Source: Liolophura sinensis (lineage: Eukaryota > Mollusca > Polyplacophora > Chitonida > Chitonidae). From it: 64,000 bases of DNA. Shown in pieces: positions 10,498 to 20,754 of the stretch. Position numbers and translations under genes: made by a program. Positions within the stretch are counted from its first letter, which is position 1; each line of letters begins with the position of its first letter. Under the pieces are notes generated by a model. It was not told where the DNA came from and searched no databases. It was given only the letters and a program-made list of their open reading frames with translations. The stretch lies in assembly GCF_032854445.1 (NCBI RefSeq), contig NC_088298.1, positions 7,057,504-7,121,503 of the forward strand. The letters run 5' to 3'.

Positions 10498-11028
10498 TGT
10501 GGATCAACATATTGGTATAACCCGTCAAGTTTCAACACGACATTCCTGTACACGTATACATAAACTGCACTTTTCTCTAAGGCAAATACTTTCATAGACT
10601 CTTTTTTGGAAAATATCAGTTTTAAAGCTTCCACAAGCAGCTGTGAAAGGCTTCTTAAATAAAAACGCTCTCTGTGAGCTCACGTTTGAGTTCCTAACCG
10701 TTATACACTGGAGTTAAAATAGCACTGAGCATTCAAGACGTAAGGTAATATGCACTTTTAACTCCCTTAGAGAACCGTAGCTGAATTACACACTCAGGAC
10801 GGTTCGATTGTTAAAAGGTGAACACCGCGAAGACATCAATGGCAATCTCGCATTTTATATGTGTGATGTCGTATTGAGCATCACATCCAACAAATTCAGG
10901 AAAACTGCTCACATCATGACTATAATTGTATGTTAAACGAGCAATATGGAGTAATAGTAAAGGTTAGAGAATTTGGCACTCTATTAGCAAGGAGACAGAA
11001 CTTTAACCACTTGAGCCCACTAAAAGAG

Positions 11029-11377
11029 TGAGTGAGTGAGTGCTTGGGGGTTTAACGTTGTACTTAACAATTTTTTCAGTCGTATGATGACGAAGGAGTC
11101 CTTAGGGTGTATGTAATGTACCTCCTTGTGGCAGGACAGATTTCCACCGCTCTTTTATCTAGCGCTGCTTCACAGAGAGGACTTACCAAAGGCAAGCAAC
11201 ACGCCTCGCCCAAGCAATTCTATTGATACGGGTCAAACAGTTGTTGCACTATCCCCTTCATGCTGAACTCTAAACGAGGAAGGTACAACCTCCTTAGGTG
11301 TGACTCGAACCAGGATTGACCCTGGATCTACCGCTCTCGAAGCGGACGCTCTACTAACTGTGCTATCGGGGCCGGTC
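11029..11377 (-). mobile_element. SINE-B, full length with 13-bp TSD
   Basis: On the minus strand it begins with a tRNA-like head (GGCCCCGATAGCACAGTTAG, then GAGCGTCCGCTTCGAGAGCG) and ends in GTTAAACCCCCAAGC plus ACTC repeats. It is flanked by perfect CCCACTAAAAGAG at 11016-11028 and 11378-11390. This is the reference copy for SINE-B here. Confidence 0.9.
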
Positions 11378-11399
11378 CCCACTAAAAGAGCACGGAACG

Positions 11400-12030
11400 T
11401 TAAGAGGACAAAATGCATCAAATTTAAATACTTTTCAAGGAATAATAATTCCAATGCACTTTTATTTGTCTAGTTATAGTAGTGTCTAAATTATTTAAAA
11501 TATGGTATCGGAAAGCTTGTTTTGTCTCAGAGTATATGAACCTGGAATATACGGTTATGATTGAATGTGCCACACATTAGTTACAAATGCTCAATCTTTC
11601 CGTGACGTCATGACGGGGAATGGAATGAACATTAACTTTGTCACGGAAAGGGGTGGCAGGACATACGGTGTGTTGTAGCTGTGGTTCACAATCTGTTGAA
11701 TCCACTCCAAAGAAAGTCAAGTTTTCTTTTCTTTTCTTTCCATTGTCTTATTGCTGTTTTCGCTGTCATGAACTCTTGCCAGTTTGTTTTTATTAGCCTA
11801 TAAATGGATTGTTTTCTGAATTCTGTACTGTATTTCCTGACAATAGCATAAATGTATGTCGAAATATAGATGTACCACAATGGAAGCCTTCACATTCTTC
11901 AGAGTTACCATCATTATGTATTACTGGCTGTTTTCTCACTCCCATTATTATTTGCGATACCGTCTGTACAGAGCTTATTTTTTGTTTCTTATTTGGCCCA
12001 ACCATGTGTGTTAAGGGAACATGTGGTACC
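11400..12030. other. Unassigned
   Basis: No coding region or known repeat identified. Overlapping short open frames on both strands look like chance. Confidence 0.4.
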
Positions 12031-12034
12031 CAAT

Positions 12035-12380
12035 ATAGATAAAGGGGTACAGCGTAGAGAGTAAGGCCAATGCAGCGGTGACAGCGTGATAGCTGGCAAA
12101 TGGTCATACGAAACCGGTGAAAACGGCCACTTTTTAATTTACCTCTTTCGAGGTTTTATTCTCACTGTTCATATATATGCGTAAATAGTAACAATTTACC
12201 CGTCCTCTAGCACCATGACTTAAGCAGAATTCGTTTTAAAAAATGCAGTGATGTTAATTGCAGTTTATTAGACGTCACTTGTCTAGATTAGCCAAAATGC
12301 CGTGTTGTCATAACATTTGACATACAATCACATTAAAATAATGCAAAGGGACAAGCCATTGTTTATGCAGGAATACAACT
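12035..12380 (+). repeat. Repeat C, near-complete unit
   Basis: Runs in order: GGGTACAGCGTAGAGAGTAA, GATAGCTGGCAAATGGTCAT, GAGGTTTTATTCTCACTGTT, CCTCTAGCACCATGACTTAA, TTAGACGTCACTTGTCTAGA and TTTATGCAGGAATACAAC. It serves as a reference for the family. There is no long ORF. Confidence 0.75.
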
Positions 12381-12639
12381 TAATTATAAAGTATGTTATG
12401 ATTCCACAGACTGTCATCTTATACGAGTTCCTGACAGCAGGGGCTGGAGAGTGATGCGGAGTAATGTTAGTCCGATACTTTTAAACTTGTCGGGGAACAC
12501 GGTGCAATGTTTCAATCAGCGAAAGTCCGGGCAGTTACATATACCACTAGGGGCAGTTCTTTGGAATTTTCAGAGCTTCATGATACGATTGAAGTGGAAT
12601 TGTTTATGAAGACTGATGTATATTACTGACTGAATGACT

Positions 12640-12831
12640 GATATTATAAGTCGCTGATTTTCTAAGTCACCGATATTGTGAATAACCGACATTGTGAATA
12701 ACCGACATTGTGAGTCACCCACATTTGTGAGTCATCGATACTGTGAGTCACCGGCATTGTAAGTCACCAATATTGTAAGTTGCCCTTATTCTAAGTCACT
12801 AATACTGTGAGTCACTGATATTGCAGTCACT
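12640..12831 (+). repeat. 16-bp tandem repeat, 12 copies
   Basis: Diverged units of the form GATATTGTGAGTCACC repeat twelve times, with one 17-bp and one 15-bp unit. Not protein coding. Confidence 0.9.
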
Positions 12832-12891
12832 GGATTAATTGGGATTTCATACGACATTTGCAGATTTTCAACCCATTTGATAATTAGGAAT

Positions 12892-13040
12892 CGAGTGCTT
12901 CAGGTTTAACGTCGTACTTTACAATTTTTCAGCCATATGACGACGAAGGAATCCTTAGAATGTTTGCAATGTGCCTCCGTGTTGAAGGACGGATTTCCTA
13001 CGCTCTTTTATCTAGTGCTGCTTCATTGAGACGACTTTCC
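12892..13040 (-). mobile_element. SINE-B 3' fragment
   Basis: Minus-strand tail half (GTTTAACGTCGTACTTTACA, CATATGACGACGAAGGAATC, CGCTCTTTTATCTAGTGCTG). The tRNA head is missing. Confidence 0.8.
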
Positions 13041-13224
13041 GGTGGACAGTTACAGAAATAAAAGCATAAACCTTTGAACACGATGAATGACTAACATCCA
13101 AAATCAGTACAACAAAGGAAACAGATTCTTTGAAGAACAGCTACAGACAATTAAAATCAGCTAAATTTTAAACAAGCACATTAAATATATAGTATGTCAA
13201 AAAAGGAAGACATAAGTGAAATTT

Positions 13225-13448
13225 ATAGTGAAAGACGCACAGTATAAAGAGTAATAGAGCAGCGAAGACAGTGCGATAGCTGACAAATTTTCACACGTAA
13301 CAGTTGAAACACTGCCTCTTGTCAGTTTACCTCAGTCACGGTTTTGTTCTGACAGTTCATGTAAATGCATAAATAGCAGCAAATTACAGGCCCATGGCAC
13401 CATGGATTCAGCGGGATAAAATAAATGCACTGCTGTTAGCTGCAGTTT
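13225..13448 (+). repeat. Repeat C, left half (split by SINE)
   Basis: First part of a C unit ending in TGCAGTTT, continued at 13716-13830 after the SINE insertion. Confidence 0.75.
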
Positions 13449-13711
13449 ATTTATTTATTTGTTTGGTGTTTAAAGCAGTACTCAAGAATATTTCAGTTAT
13501 ACGACGGCGGCCAGCATTATGGTCGGAGAAAGCGGACAGAGCCCGACGGAAACCCACGACCATCAGCAAGTTGCTGGAAGACCTTCTTACTTACAGCCAG
13601 AGAGGAAGCCAGCATGAGCTGGATTTTAACTCACAGCGACCGCATTAGTGAGAGGCCCCTGTGTCATTACGCTGTTTTAGAGCGCTAACTAACTGAGACA
13701 CGGAGGACCCC
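13449..13711 (-). mobile_element. SINE-A inserted in repeat C
   Basis: Minus-orientation SINE-A from TATTTATTTATTTG to TGAGACACGGAGGACC. Flanked by the direct repeat TGCAGTTT (13441-13448 and 13716-13723). The host sequence on both sides is one continuous C unit, so C is older than this insertion. Confidence 0.9.
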
Positions 13712-13715
13712 AAGG

Positions 13716-13830
13716 TGCAGTTTTATACACGTAACTGGTCTAGAGTTAATCAAAATGTCGTCTTGCCGTCGCATTTAACATACAGTAACATTAAAACAAT
13801 GCATACACACTATGTGACATTACTGATGTA
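13716..13830 (+). repeat. Repeat C, right half (split by SINE)
   Basis: Continues the interrupted unit: GTAACTGGTCTAGAGTTAAT, GCATTTAACATACAGTAACA. Confidence 0.7.
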
Positions 13831-14029
13831 AACGAAAATGACATTTTTTATAGAATGGTATAATTATTTCTTCTCTTCTTTATAATAAGAACAGCGAGAA
13901 AACATCATTCAGTAATTTAGTAACACCAGAAGATTTTGACTGAATTACAATATTCCCTAACAGTTTCATGTCGTTTGCCAACTACCACACAGTCTTCACT
14001 GGAATGGTTATACTCTTTGTGCTGTTGAC

Positions 14030-14080
14030 TTCCATAATGTATTTCATTCCTGCATAAACTAGGATTCTGCCGATGGGCCA
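14030..14080 (-). repeat. Repeat C fragment
   Basis: TTCATTCCTGCATAAACTAG and GATTCTGCC are the reverse of the C segment GCAGAATCCTGGTTTATGCA. Confidence 0.5.
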
Positions 14081-14684
14081 AGCATCGCCGACGTTTGGAA
14101 CCTCTGCCAGCAATGCTGTTGGTGGACGACTTCTGTTACAGCATTAAAGTGTAACTCGTTCAACACTATGAAGATTTAACTCATGACCGTAAATCCAAAA
14201 CAAACTGAAGAAAAAGGTGACATGTACATTCTTAAATATAGGCCTTTCAGTACAACATCGTGATAATGAAATTTGTCTTCAGTTTGAACATTTAGTTGTA
14301 TGCATGAAAAGCATGGAGTGAAGGGTAACCTTGAAAATAAAAATAATCAGACTGTCATTATTATTAAGCATGTAAATATGTAGATGATATAAAATATATG
14401 CACAAGGACACAGGGAAACTGGTGCAATACTTTGGTGGGAGTGAAATTTGGACAAAATTGGAATACTAAGTCTAAATGAGGATTATAATGAAAACAATAC
14501 CCCAATTGCCATTAAACTTATGCATGCACGAGTTCAGATGACATGCGGGATGTATGGGAAGAAGCAGAAAAATCGGCGCAGTAGATAGGCAGGAGATGCA
14601 TGGACAACAATTGTGCCTACAGACAGATGGACAGAGAGGGTGATACCAGTATACCTCTTCCAACTTCGTTGCGGTGTATTAATT

Positions 14685-14750
14685 CCTGACTGAGGTAAGT
14701 TGACAAGAGGGCCTATTTAATCGGTTACGTGTTGTAAGTGGCAGAATGAG
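14685..14750 (-). repeat. Repeat C fragment
   Basis: Reverse of the conserved C segment: GACTGAGGTAAGTTGACAAG and ATCGGTTACGTGT. The GTAAGT here belongs to the repeat and is not evidence for a splice donor. Confidence 0.6.
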
Positions 14751-15117
14751 CTGTAGTTTTTTTCCATATAGTTGTAAATTCACCAACCTGGCAAAATGCC
14801 AGAGTGGATGTAGCGAAGTTTTTATCATGTTTAGAATAGTGTAATCACCTGCTGGCACCCAGGAAAGGCTTACTAGCAGAGCTTTATGTTGAATCCTTAA
14901 TGTGGGTTATCAGTCCGCACGTTGGTTTACATTTTTAAGTTGTCGGCCAACTTAACCTGTGGCTCTCACACACAACGCAAGAGAATTGTTTTTACCGTTT
15001 ACATTCTATAACATTCAAAAAGTCAGCTAAGGCCTACTCTATATTTTACGCAGAAACAAGGAAGGTTTATCCTTGCCATTTACTTCCCGTTCCAAGCACT
15101 CAACCGATTTATATAGA

Positions 15118-15235
15118 TACATCCATGCGTCGAAACATTTGTGTACCAGTGGTCAACCAATAAGGACGTTCCAGGTCAATAATCCCAAGTCCAATTTCAA
15201 AAACGACGTATAACACAAACCACTAAAGAACTAAG
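15118..15235 (-). repeat. Repeat D fragment
   Basis: GTGGTCAACCAATAAGGACG, TTCCAGGTCAATAATCCCAA and ACGTATAACACAAACCACTA follow the D consensus in reverse. Confidence 0.6.
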
Positions 15236-15269
15236 AATGAATGAATGAATGAATGAATAAATGAATGAT
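15236..15269 (+). repeat. GAAT microsatellite
   Basis: About eight GAAT-type tetranucleotide units, slightly imperfect. Confidence 0.9.
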
Positions 15270-15814
15270 TATGGATTAATGCCACACCGGCAATTTTGCA
15301 GCCATATCGTGGCAAGAACAATATTAAAACAGGAGCCAGTGAATGGTTTCGCTAGAATGAAGAACACTTAACATAAAACCAAAATAGACGAACGTGTTTG
15401 AAACAATTTTTATAAAGGAACTAAACCTTAGTTAAAGTTCGAGAAATACAATACACTTATAACAATGTAGAAAATCCTATGTGTATATGATTTATTTGTA
15501 TATATTTATTAAGAACTATATTTTCAGATGTGGGACAATGACCTTTAAATAATTTACGACAGCATCGCCAGGAATGCAGTCCAATATATCGAATATAATG
15601 TTGACTGTGTAGAACATTTCGCGATTCCAAATATTCTATACATGTACCAGTAAGCATATATCTCTTTGATTATCAGTGTTGCTCAAAATCCTTCTGTTCC
15701 GCAGGTGCTGCAGGTATCTGTCTGTTGGGGAAAACCTGGCAAACAAAGATTTCAAATCAAGACTAAAATAGAATTTCTGAGGCAAAATGTGTCTGTCTTT
15801 GTCAGTAAGTGTTT

Positions 15815-15990
15815 CAAAAGTTCACATTTAATTTTGCAGGATATGCTGGTTTATGCCGGAATACAACACAATTAAAGACGTGTACTACAGAGAGTAAAAC
15901 CAGAACAGAGACAACATTGAGATAACTGGCAAATGGTCACACGTAACCGTTAAAATACAGCCTCTTGTCAATTTACCTTAGTCAGGTAAC
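15815..15990 (+). repeat. Repeat C fragment
   Basis: From TTTATGCCGGAATACAACAC through GAGAGTAAAACCAGAACAGA to CACACGTAACCGTTAAAATA. Confidence 0.65.
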
Positions 15991-16335
15991 CATCCCTCTT
16001 TTGCCTTCCATCCCTCTTTAACCCTCTTTTGCCTTCAAATACCTTTGGTATTTGACCTTAGGACTGATTTACACCAAAACTGTGTGGGCGTGAACGAAAG
16101 CTATATATTTCAGGTTACTCTGGAAATAAAATTACATGAATTTTTTTTGTAATTTTACGGAGGACACAACAAACTGTGAAAATGCCTGGAGAATTCTGGT
16201 CCTGTTCTTCTACAAATCAAGCAAATCGTGTATTGTAAGGTGCTGAAGGGAAACATGAGATAGGACTCTAAAACGAAAGGCGCTCAAGAATTTTTGCTTT
16301 AATTTTCATTTTTGTGGTATTTTTGCACCTGTTAA

Positions 16336-16896
16336 TTACCCATACATGTTTTCTGTCAATGGTCGGATTGTTTGGGAAATTACGTCATCGTTGAGCGCGA
16401 TGAACACCCCCGAAGAGTCCCTAGCCCAGTGAACCGTGGTCGCTGGATTGACGGGCCTGATCACATTTAACTGATCAGTCGGCGCCATTTTGTTTTTCGC
16501 TGAGATTTTCTTCGAGCAGACAACGTACCCATTCATAGGTATTTCCTTGGGCTTAGAGACCGTTTGTTGCGTCATTTTTGGCTGCTCTAAAAGAGTTCCT
16601 GGCTTCAGCTTCATCAGATCTCGACTTTTCGGTGACATTTCGGCAGGAATGGACAAGATAAACGAAGCGATCCAGCTCTCAGCTGTCACTGTCAAACTCC
16701 TGCATTCAACCGTCGTAGATTCTTGGTACAAACTGATACCGTTGTGTACTGAATGACTTATATTCCATGATGTATAATTTATGTTGGTCTCTGTTTGCTT
16801 ATATACACTGCATCTGATTTGTTGTCGGCTGGCTGCAAGCCCTATGTGCATGAACATACAGTTCAGGGCCGGCATAGCGCAACCGCCACCCCCCAC
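16336..16896 (-). CDS. Unrecognised 186-codon open frame
   Basis: Among the longest uninterrupted frames outside the retroelements. It reads as mixed, protein-like composition in its second half (for example NVIRPVNPATTVHWARDSSG) but has no domain I recognise. Its first codons come from a G/C homopolymer-like tract. A frame of this length is within what chance allows in 64 kb read in six frames, and the opposite strand is also open for 88 codons. It could be a terminal exon or nothing. Confidence 0.2.
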   Translation of the reverse strand: MGGGGCAMPALNCMFMHIGLAASRQQIRCSVYKQTETNINYTSWNISHSVHNGISLYQESTTVECRSLTVTAESWIASFILSIPAEMSPKSRDLMKLKPGTLLEQPKMTQQTVSKPKEIPMNGYVVCSKKISAKNKMAPTDQLNVIRPVNPATTVHWARDSSGVFIALNDDVISQTIRPLTENMYG

Positions 16897-17239
16897 CCCC
16901 CACCCCCCAATTCGGCCTCACAGAGTTTTTTTCAACAGGGATCATCGTTCATGTGACCACTGCATGGTATTTAATTTCCGAACTGACCGCTGGGACTTTA
17001 AAATGTATTTGAAGCCACTTGGATCCCGAGAAACGAAGGTTGAAATTACTTTTTGTTCTGCAATACGATACCGTATTACACGGCCTAAACTACTAAGAAA
17101 TAAAGTTCCATTTATTCTTTAACTCAAAGTGAGGCTACCTGCTGTTGTAGCTTAAAAGGAAAGTGCCTAAATTTCTTTTTACACTTTTTACACCTAAATA
17201 AAAAGTGGTCAAAAGATTCTTCCACTTGGCAATGGAAGT

Positions 17240-17365
17240 GTGTCAATGCTATTCCATCACACGCCTTCACTCCAAGTTTCTTAAGTTTTACAATGAGTAC
17301 AATTCTCTTGTAAGTAAATATGGACAGAGCTTTCAGAATCTCCGGCACTCTGTTTCATGATTACA
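17240..17365 (+). pseudogene. Penelope-like RT 3' end fragment
   Basis: Shares CTTAAGTTTTACAATGAGTA, then CAATTCTCTTGTAAGTAAAT and ATGGACAGAGCTTTCAGAAT, with 27055-27160 and with the region after 46340. This is the extreme C-terminus of the element. Confidence 0.6.
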
Positions 17366-17499
17366 TATAATTGGGCTTAGCCCGGGGATAGGGGAAGTAT
17401 TTTCATCGTGTTGGATAAGACGACCACGTCGGATATATGAACAGTTGTTATCAAAGCACAACTGAGATACATATTTCACTATCGACAACTTATATTCTG

Positions 17500-17745
17500 G
17501 CATGGTACACGATTTTCTCTTAGTCGCCTAGAACATACCTTGCGTCTTTCTCACATCATTGAAAACTGTTGGCAAGTTCTCTTTGTATGAGTCCGTCCTA
17601 TTTTCGTTCTTTGTATACTTTCTTAGTTCTTTGGTAATTTGTGTTAAACGTCGTGCTGGGAATTGGCGTTGCGATTAATGACGCGTACATTCTTATTGGT
17701 TTACGGCTGGCGTACCAATGTCTGTTTCCACGCTTAGATATTGAG
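17500..17745 (+). repeat. Repeat D, plus orientation
   Basis: Clear copy: GAGTCCGTCCTATTTTCGTT, TTTGTGTTAAACGTCGTGCT and TTATTGGTTTACGGCTGGCG. It abuts a minus-oriented C repeat within about 15 bp. Confidence 0.65.
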
Positions 17746-17754
17746 TAATTCTAG

Positions 17755-18060
17755 ATCAGTGACGTCTAATAAATTGTAATTACCATCACTGCATTTTTTA
17801 CCTATTTCTGCATTACCCATGGTGCTATGGGACGTGCAAATTGCTATTATTTATGCATTTACAAGAATAGTTAGAATAAAACCTTGACTGAGATAACTTG
17901 ACAAGAGGCCGCATTTCACCGGTTACGTGTGACAATTGCTCAGATATCACACTGTCGCATTTCACCAGATACGTGTGACCATTGCTCATATATCACACTC
18001 TCGTCACTGCTCTGGTTTTTCGCCCTGTGCTGTACGCCTTTGATTATATTATATAGTTCT
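17755..18060 (-). repeat. Repeat C, minus orientation
   Basis: Reverse C unit: TAGATCAGTGACGTCTAATA, ATGGTGCTATGGGACGTG, GACAAGAGGCCGCATTTCAC. A second partial copy of the ACCGGTTACGTGT segment follows at about 17960. A 120-codon frame across it is a shadow. Confidence 0.65.
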
Positions 18061-18299
18061 GTAGCGTGCATATTTAATCTTTGTGAACGTGCGTGTAATG
18101 GACATATTCCCGAAAGAATCCTAAAAAGCTCATCAGCCTTAGGGCTTCTTAGTTGAATAAAACCATTACAGACGCACGGTTTAGAAGTCATGACAAAATC
18201 GACCATCACCTGTTGCATCCCATCTCTCATCCTATAAAGGAAGTAAATTTTTAGTGCAGATGACAATGCCATCAGCAAGAAGATTATCTCGAAATGACA

Positions 18300-18770
18300 C
18301 ATCGGGGAGTAGCCAACTGGTCAGCCTCTTCATTCCCTGGAACTCCGACGTGAGCCGCAACCCAAATAAATCAAACATCAACTCCCACTGAAAACAAACT
18401 GGAAATCAGTAAGAGAACTTTATATAGAATTAATGACGCCCTTTGCGACACTTAATTCTTTATTGACTGAAGAGGACTCAGTAAATCAGAAAACATTACT
18501 CTAAGGGGATGAAAATCGACTAAAACTGTAAGGAAGGGGGAACAGCTCAGGTTCTCAGACAGGCCAAAGTGTCTGGAGTATCTCAATACGGGTATGGTAA
18601 AGGCCGCGGAACACATTTCAGAATCCGGACAGCGGGATCCATATGTAAGATCTTCAGATCGTTTACCCCAGGCAGAACTAACAACATCAAAAATACTTTT
18701 TAGTAAGGTTTTGGCTGGTCAGATTTTTTAAGTTTTTCTCTAGTATCCAGACACACCTGCGGAGTTATAA
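18300..18770. other. Unassigned
   Basis: No gene or repeat recognised. Confidence 0.4.
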
Positions 18771-18779
18771 GCACCCAAG

Positions 18780-18952
18780 GGGAAACTTCGGTAAGTCGTC
18801 TCAGTGAAGCAGCACTAAATAAAAGAGCGGTGGAAATCCGTCCTGCAACAAAGAGGCACATTACACTTACATGCACCCTAAGGATTCCTTCGTCGTCATA
18901 TGACTGAAAAATTGTAAAGTACGAACCCCAAGCACTCACTCACTCACTTTAG
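18780..18952 (+). mobile_element. SINE-B 3' half
   Basis: TCGGTAAGTCGTCTCAGTGA, AGAGCGGTGGAAATCCGTCC, CCTTCGTCGTCATATGACTG, and an ACTC tail. The tRNA head is missing. Confidence 0.85.
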
Positions 18953-19139
18953 TTCTCCACTTCCTTCCCCATATCTAAGAGTAGTATGAAACCTTTCATT
19001 GCTTGTAGTTCCATGCCAACATTGTTGGGAGTGCTAAAGCGATATGCAGCCTTTTTCATACCATACATAAGTTATACAAGGTCCTAATAGTATGTTGAGG
19101 ATATCAGTGTCAAGGGAATATAAGCATGAACAAAACGTT

Positions 19140-19435
19140 GTCATTTAAGCTTCATTTCAGATTACTGACCATGATGCCAAGTTCTCTCATCCAACTCTTC
19201 GGATATACCTTGTATTCCAATATAATAATTTTACTATTAACTGGACGCCATAAGAAAAACACCCACATATCTAAACAATTTTATTTTTTTTTTGATAAAT
19301 ATATGCTTTTTTAGTTGATTTTTCAATTGATGTAAATATTCTTATTTTTTCTCTTCATTTCAGATTACTGACCACGAGGCTGCTTAAAAGCATCTTGCTT
19401 CAGTCAAGTTCTCTCTTCCAACTCTCTGGATATTC
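19140..19435 (+). repeat. Direct duplication with acceptor-like motif
   Basis: CTTCATTTCAGATTACTGAC followed by CAAGTTCTCTC, CCAACTCT and GGATAT occurs at about 19151-19206 and again at about 19354-19432. The second copy carries a roughly 20-bp insertion. Spacing is about 205 bp. Neither copy has a convincing long frame. Confidence 0.6.
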
Positions 19436-19869
19436 ATGAAAGAAGACAATTTTAAATGTTCTTACATTGTGGCCGACAATGAAAAGATATTCGCACTAAC
19501 AAGGAATGTGTTTGACAGTGTCATTTAGTTGCTGGCGTGCTTCAACAGTGGGTAGTGTCTAATTCATACAGTGGACCCCCACCCCCAAACCTAACATACA
19601 AGGCTGATAATATTCTTCGCGGAGTGGTTTTATTACTGTTGTTTCTCAGCTGTGACGGAATAGTGACATACGTTTTGAAGTAAAAACAGTTTAGTAGTGT
19701 GATGGCTACAATGGCCATTTGTTTTAAGACGCTCCGTATGGACATTATTTGGTTCCATATGCACTGTACTTCTTGTTATAGTAACACAACGTAACACAAC
19801 CAGACTGTCATTAACCTTTGTCTTTGTCAAAGAAATCTACCATATCAGTCAATACTAATGCCCATGTGG

Positions 19870-20230
19870 CAGCCAAGCAAGTTCTGGAGGATCCTACCGA
19901 TATCCTAACGCTAACTTGATGACTTTCAGGACAAACACCTTCCCGTTCCTACGGACAAATCCCCTAATAATATTATAGCATATGCCTGCAAGAATTATAA
20001 CTATCAAGTTCTTGTGGAGGAGCTTAATATCACAACAACTGCCGCAACATCAATGTAATCCATCACCACTTATACTCTGGAGGAAATATTAAAAAAAACA
20101 CCAATCCTTTGTCTCCCCGTCACAACGACATACCATAACTTTATTAGATTCCAGTAAATCCCCATACACAATTGCGGGATGGAGAAGCTCTACCACCAAA
20201 CTTGTATCTCGTCTTTTAACGAAGGCGTGT
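19870..20230 (+). pseudogene. Penelope-like RT, N-terminal fragment
   Basis: Aligns with 45120-45430: both carry CCCCTAATAATATTATAGCA-like text, GCAAGAATTATAACTATCAA, CACCAATCCTTTGTCTCCC and AAATCCCCATACACAATTGC. The frame is broken by stops and indels. It is truncated before the catalytic RT motifs. Confidence 0.6.
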
Positions 20231-20234
20231 ACAT

Positions 20235-20370
20235 ATCTTTGTCAACCAGCAGAATCCTGATTTGTGCAGGAACACAATATACATGTAATTGAAGACGTAC
20301 AGCGTAGAGAGTAAAACCAGAGCAGCGACGATAGTGTGATAGCTGGCAAATAGTCACACGATCTCTGAAA
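20235..20370 (+). repeat. Repeat C fragment
   Basis: CCAGCAGAATCCTGATTTGT, GTACAGCGTAGAGAGTAAAA and GATAGCTGGCAAATAGTCAC. It breaks off inside CACACG and is followed within 100 bp by a minus-oriented D repeat. Confidence 0.7.
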
Positions 20371-20459
20371 ATTCCAGTGCCAAGTTGAGTCTTGTAACGC
20401 AAAAGTACATAGTGAATTGTGTTCGTTTCCCACAAACTTGGACAGCCGTTTGTGTATGT

Positions 20460-20750
20460 TTGGTAAACACAGGAGTTTATTGTAGGCACAAAACACGTTC
20501 GTATACCAATTGTCATCCAAAATTGACACTCCGAGGCCAATTCCAAAAGCATGGTTGAACACCTCCAACTAAGTATATCCGGTATGGAATTAGTACGGAT
20601 TCATACAAAGAGAATCAGAAAATGTTAGAAAGATGCAATTAATGTTCCGGGAGAATGAATGACATCAGCATCCAAATCGTGTACGTTGCTGGTTAATAGA
20701 TTGTCGATAATCGAAATATGTATCTCAGATGCCCTTAGATTACAACTGTT
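20460..20750 (-). repeat. Repeat D, minus orientation
   Basis: Matches D at CGTTCGTATACCAATTGTCA, GAGGCCAATTCCAAAA, GGATTCATACAAAGAGAATC and CAGCATCCAAATCGTGTACG. Confidence 0.6.
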
Positions 20751-20754
20751 CGTA

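Noticed and set aside
11793-12107. 104-codon minus-strand frame with overlapping plus-strand frames
   Set aside because: Partly inside repeat C; a three-way overlap of frames indicates chance.
14685-14700. GTAAGT splice donor
   Set aside because: The motif belongs to the repeat C consensus and recurs in other minus-oriented copies.
17940-18302. 120-codon minus-strand frame beginning with a hydrophobic run
   Set aside because: Its second half is repeat C read on the other strand; no independent support.
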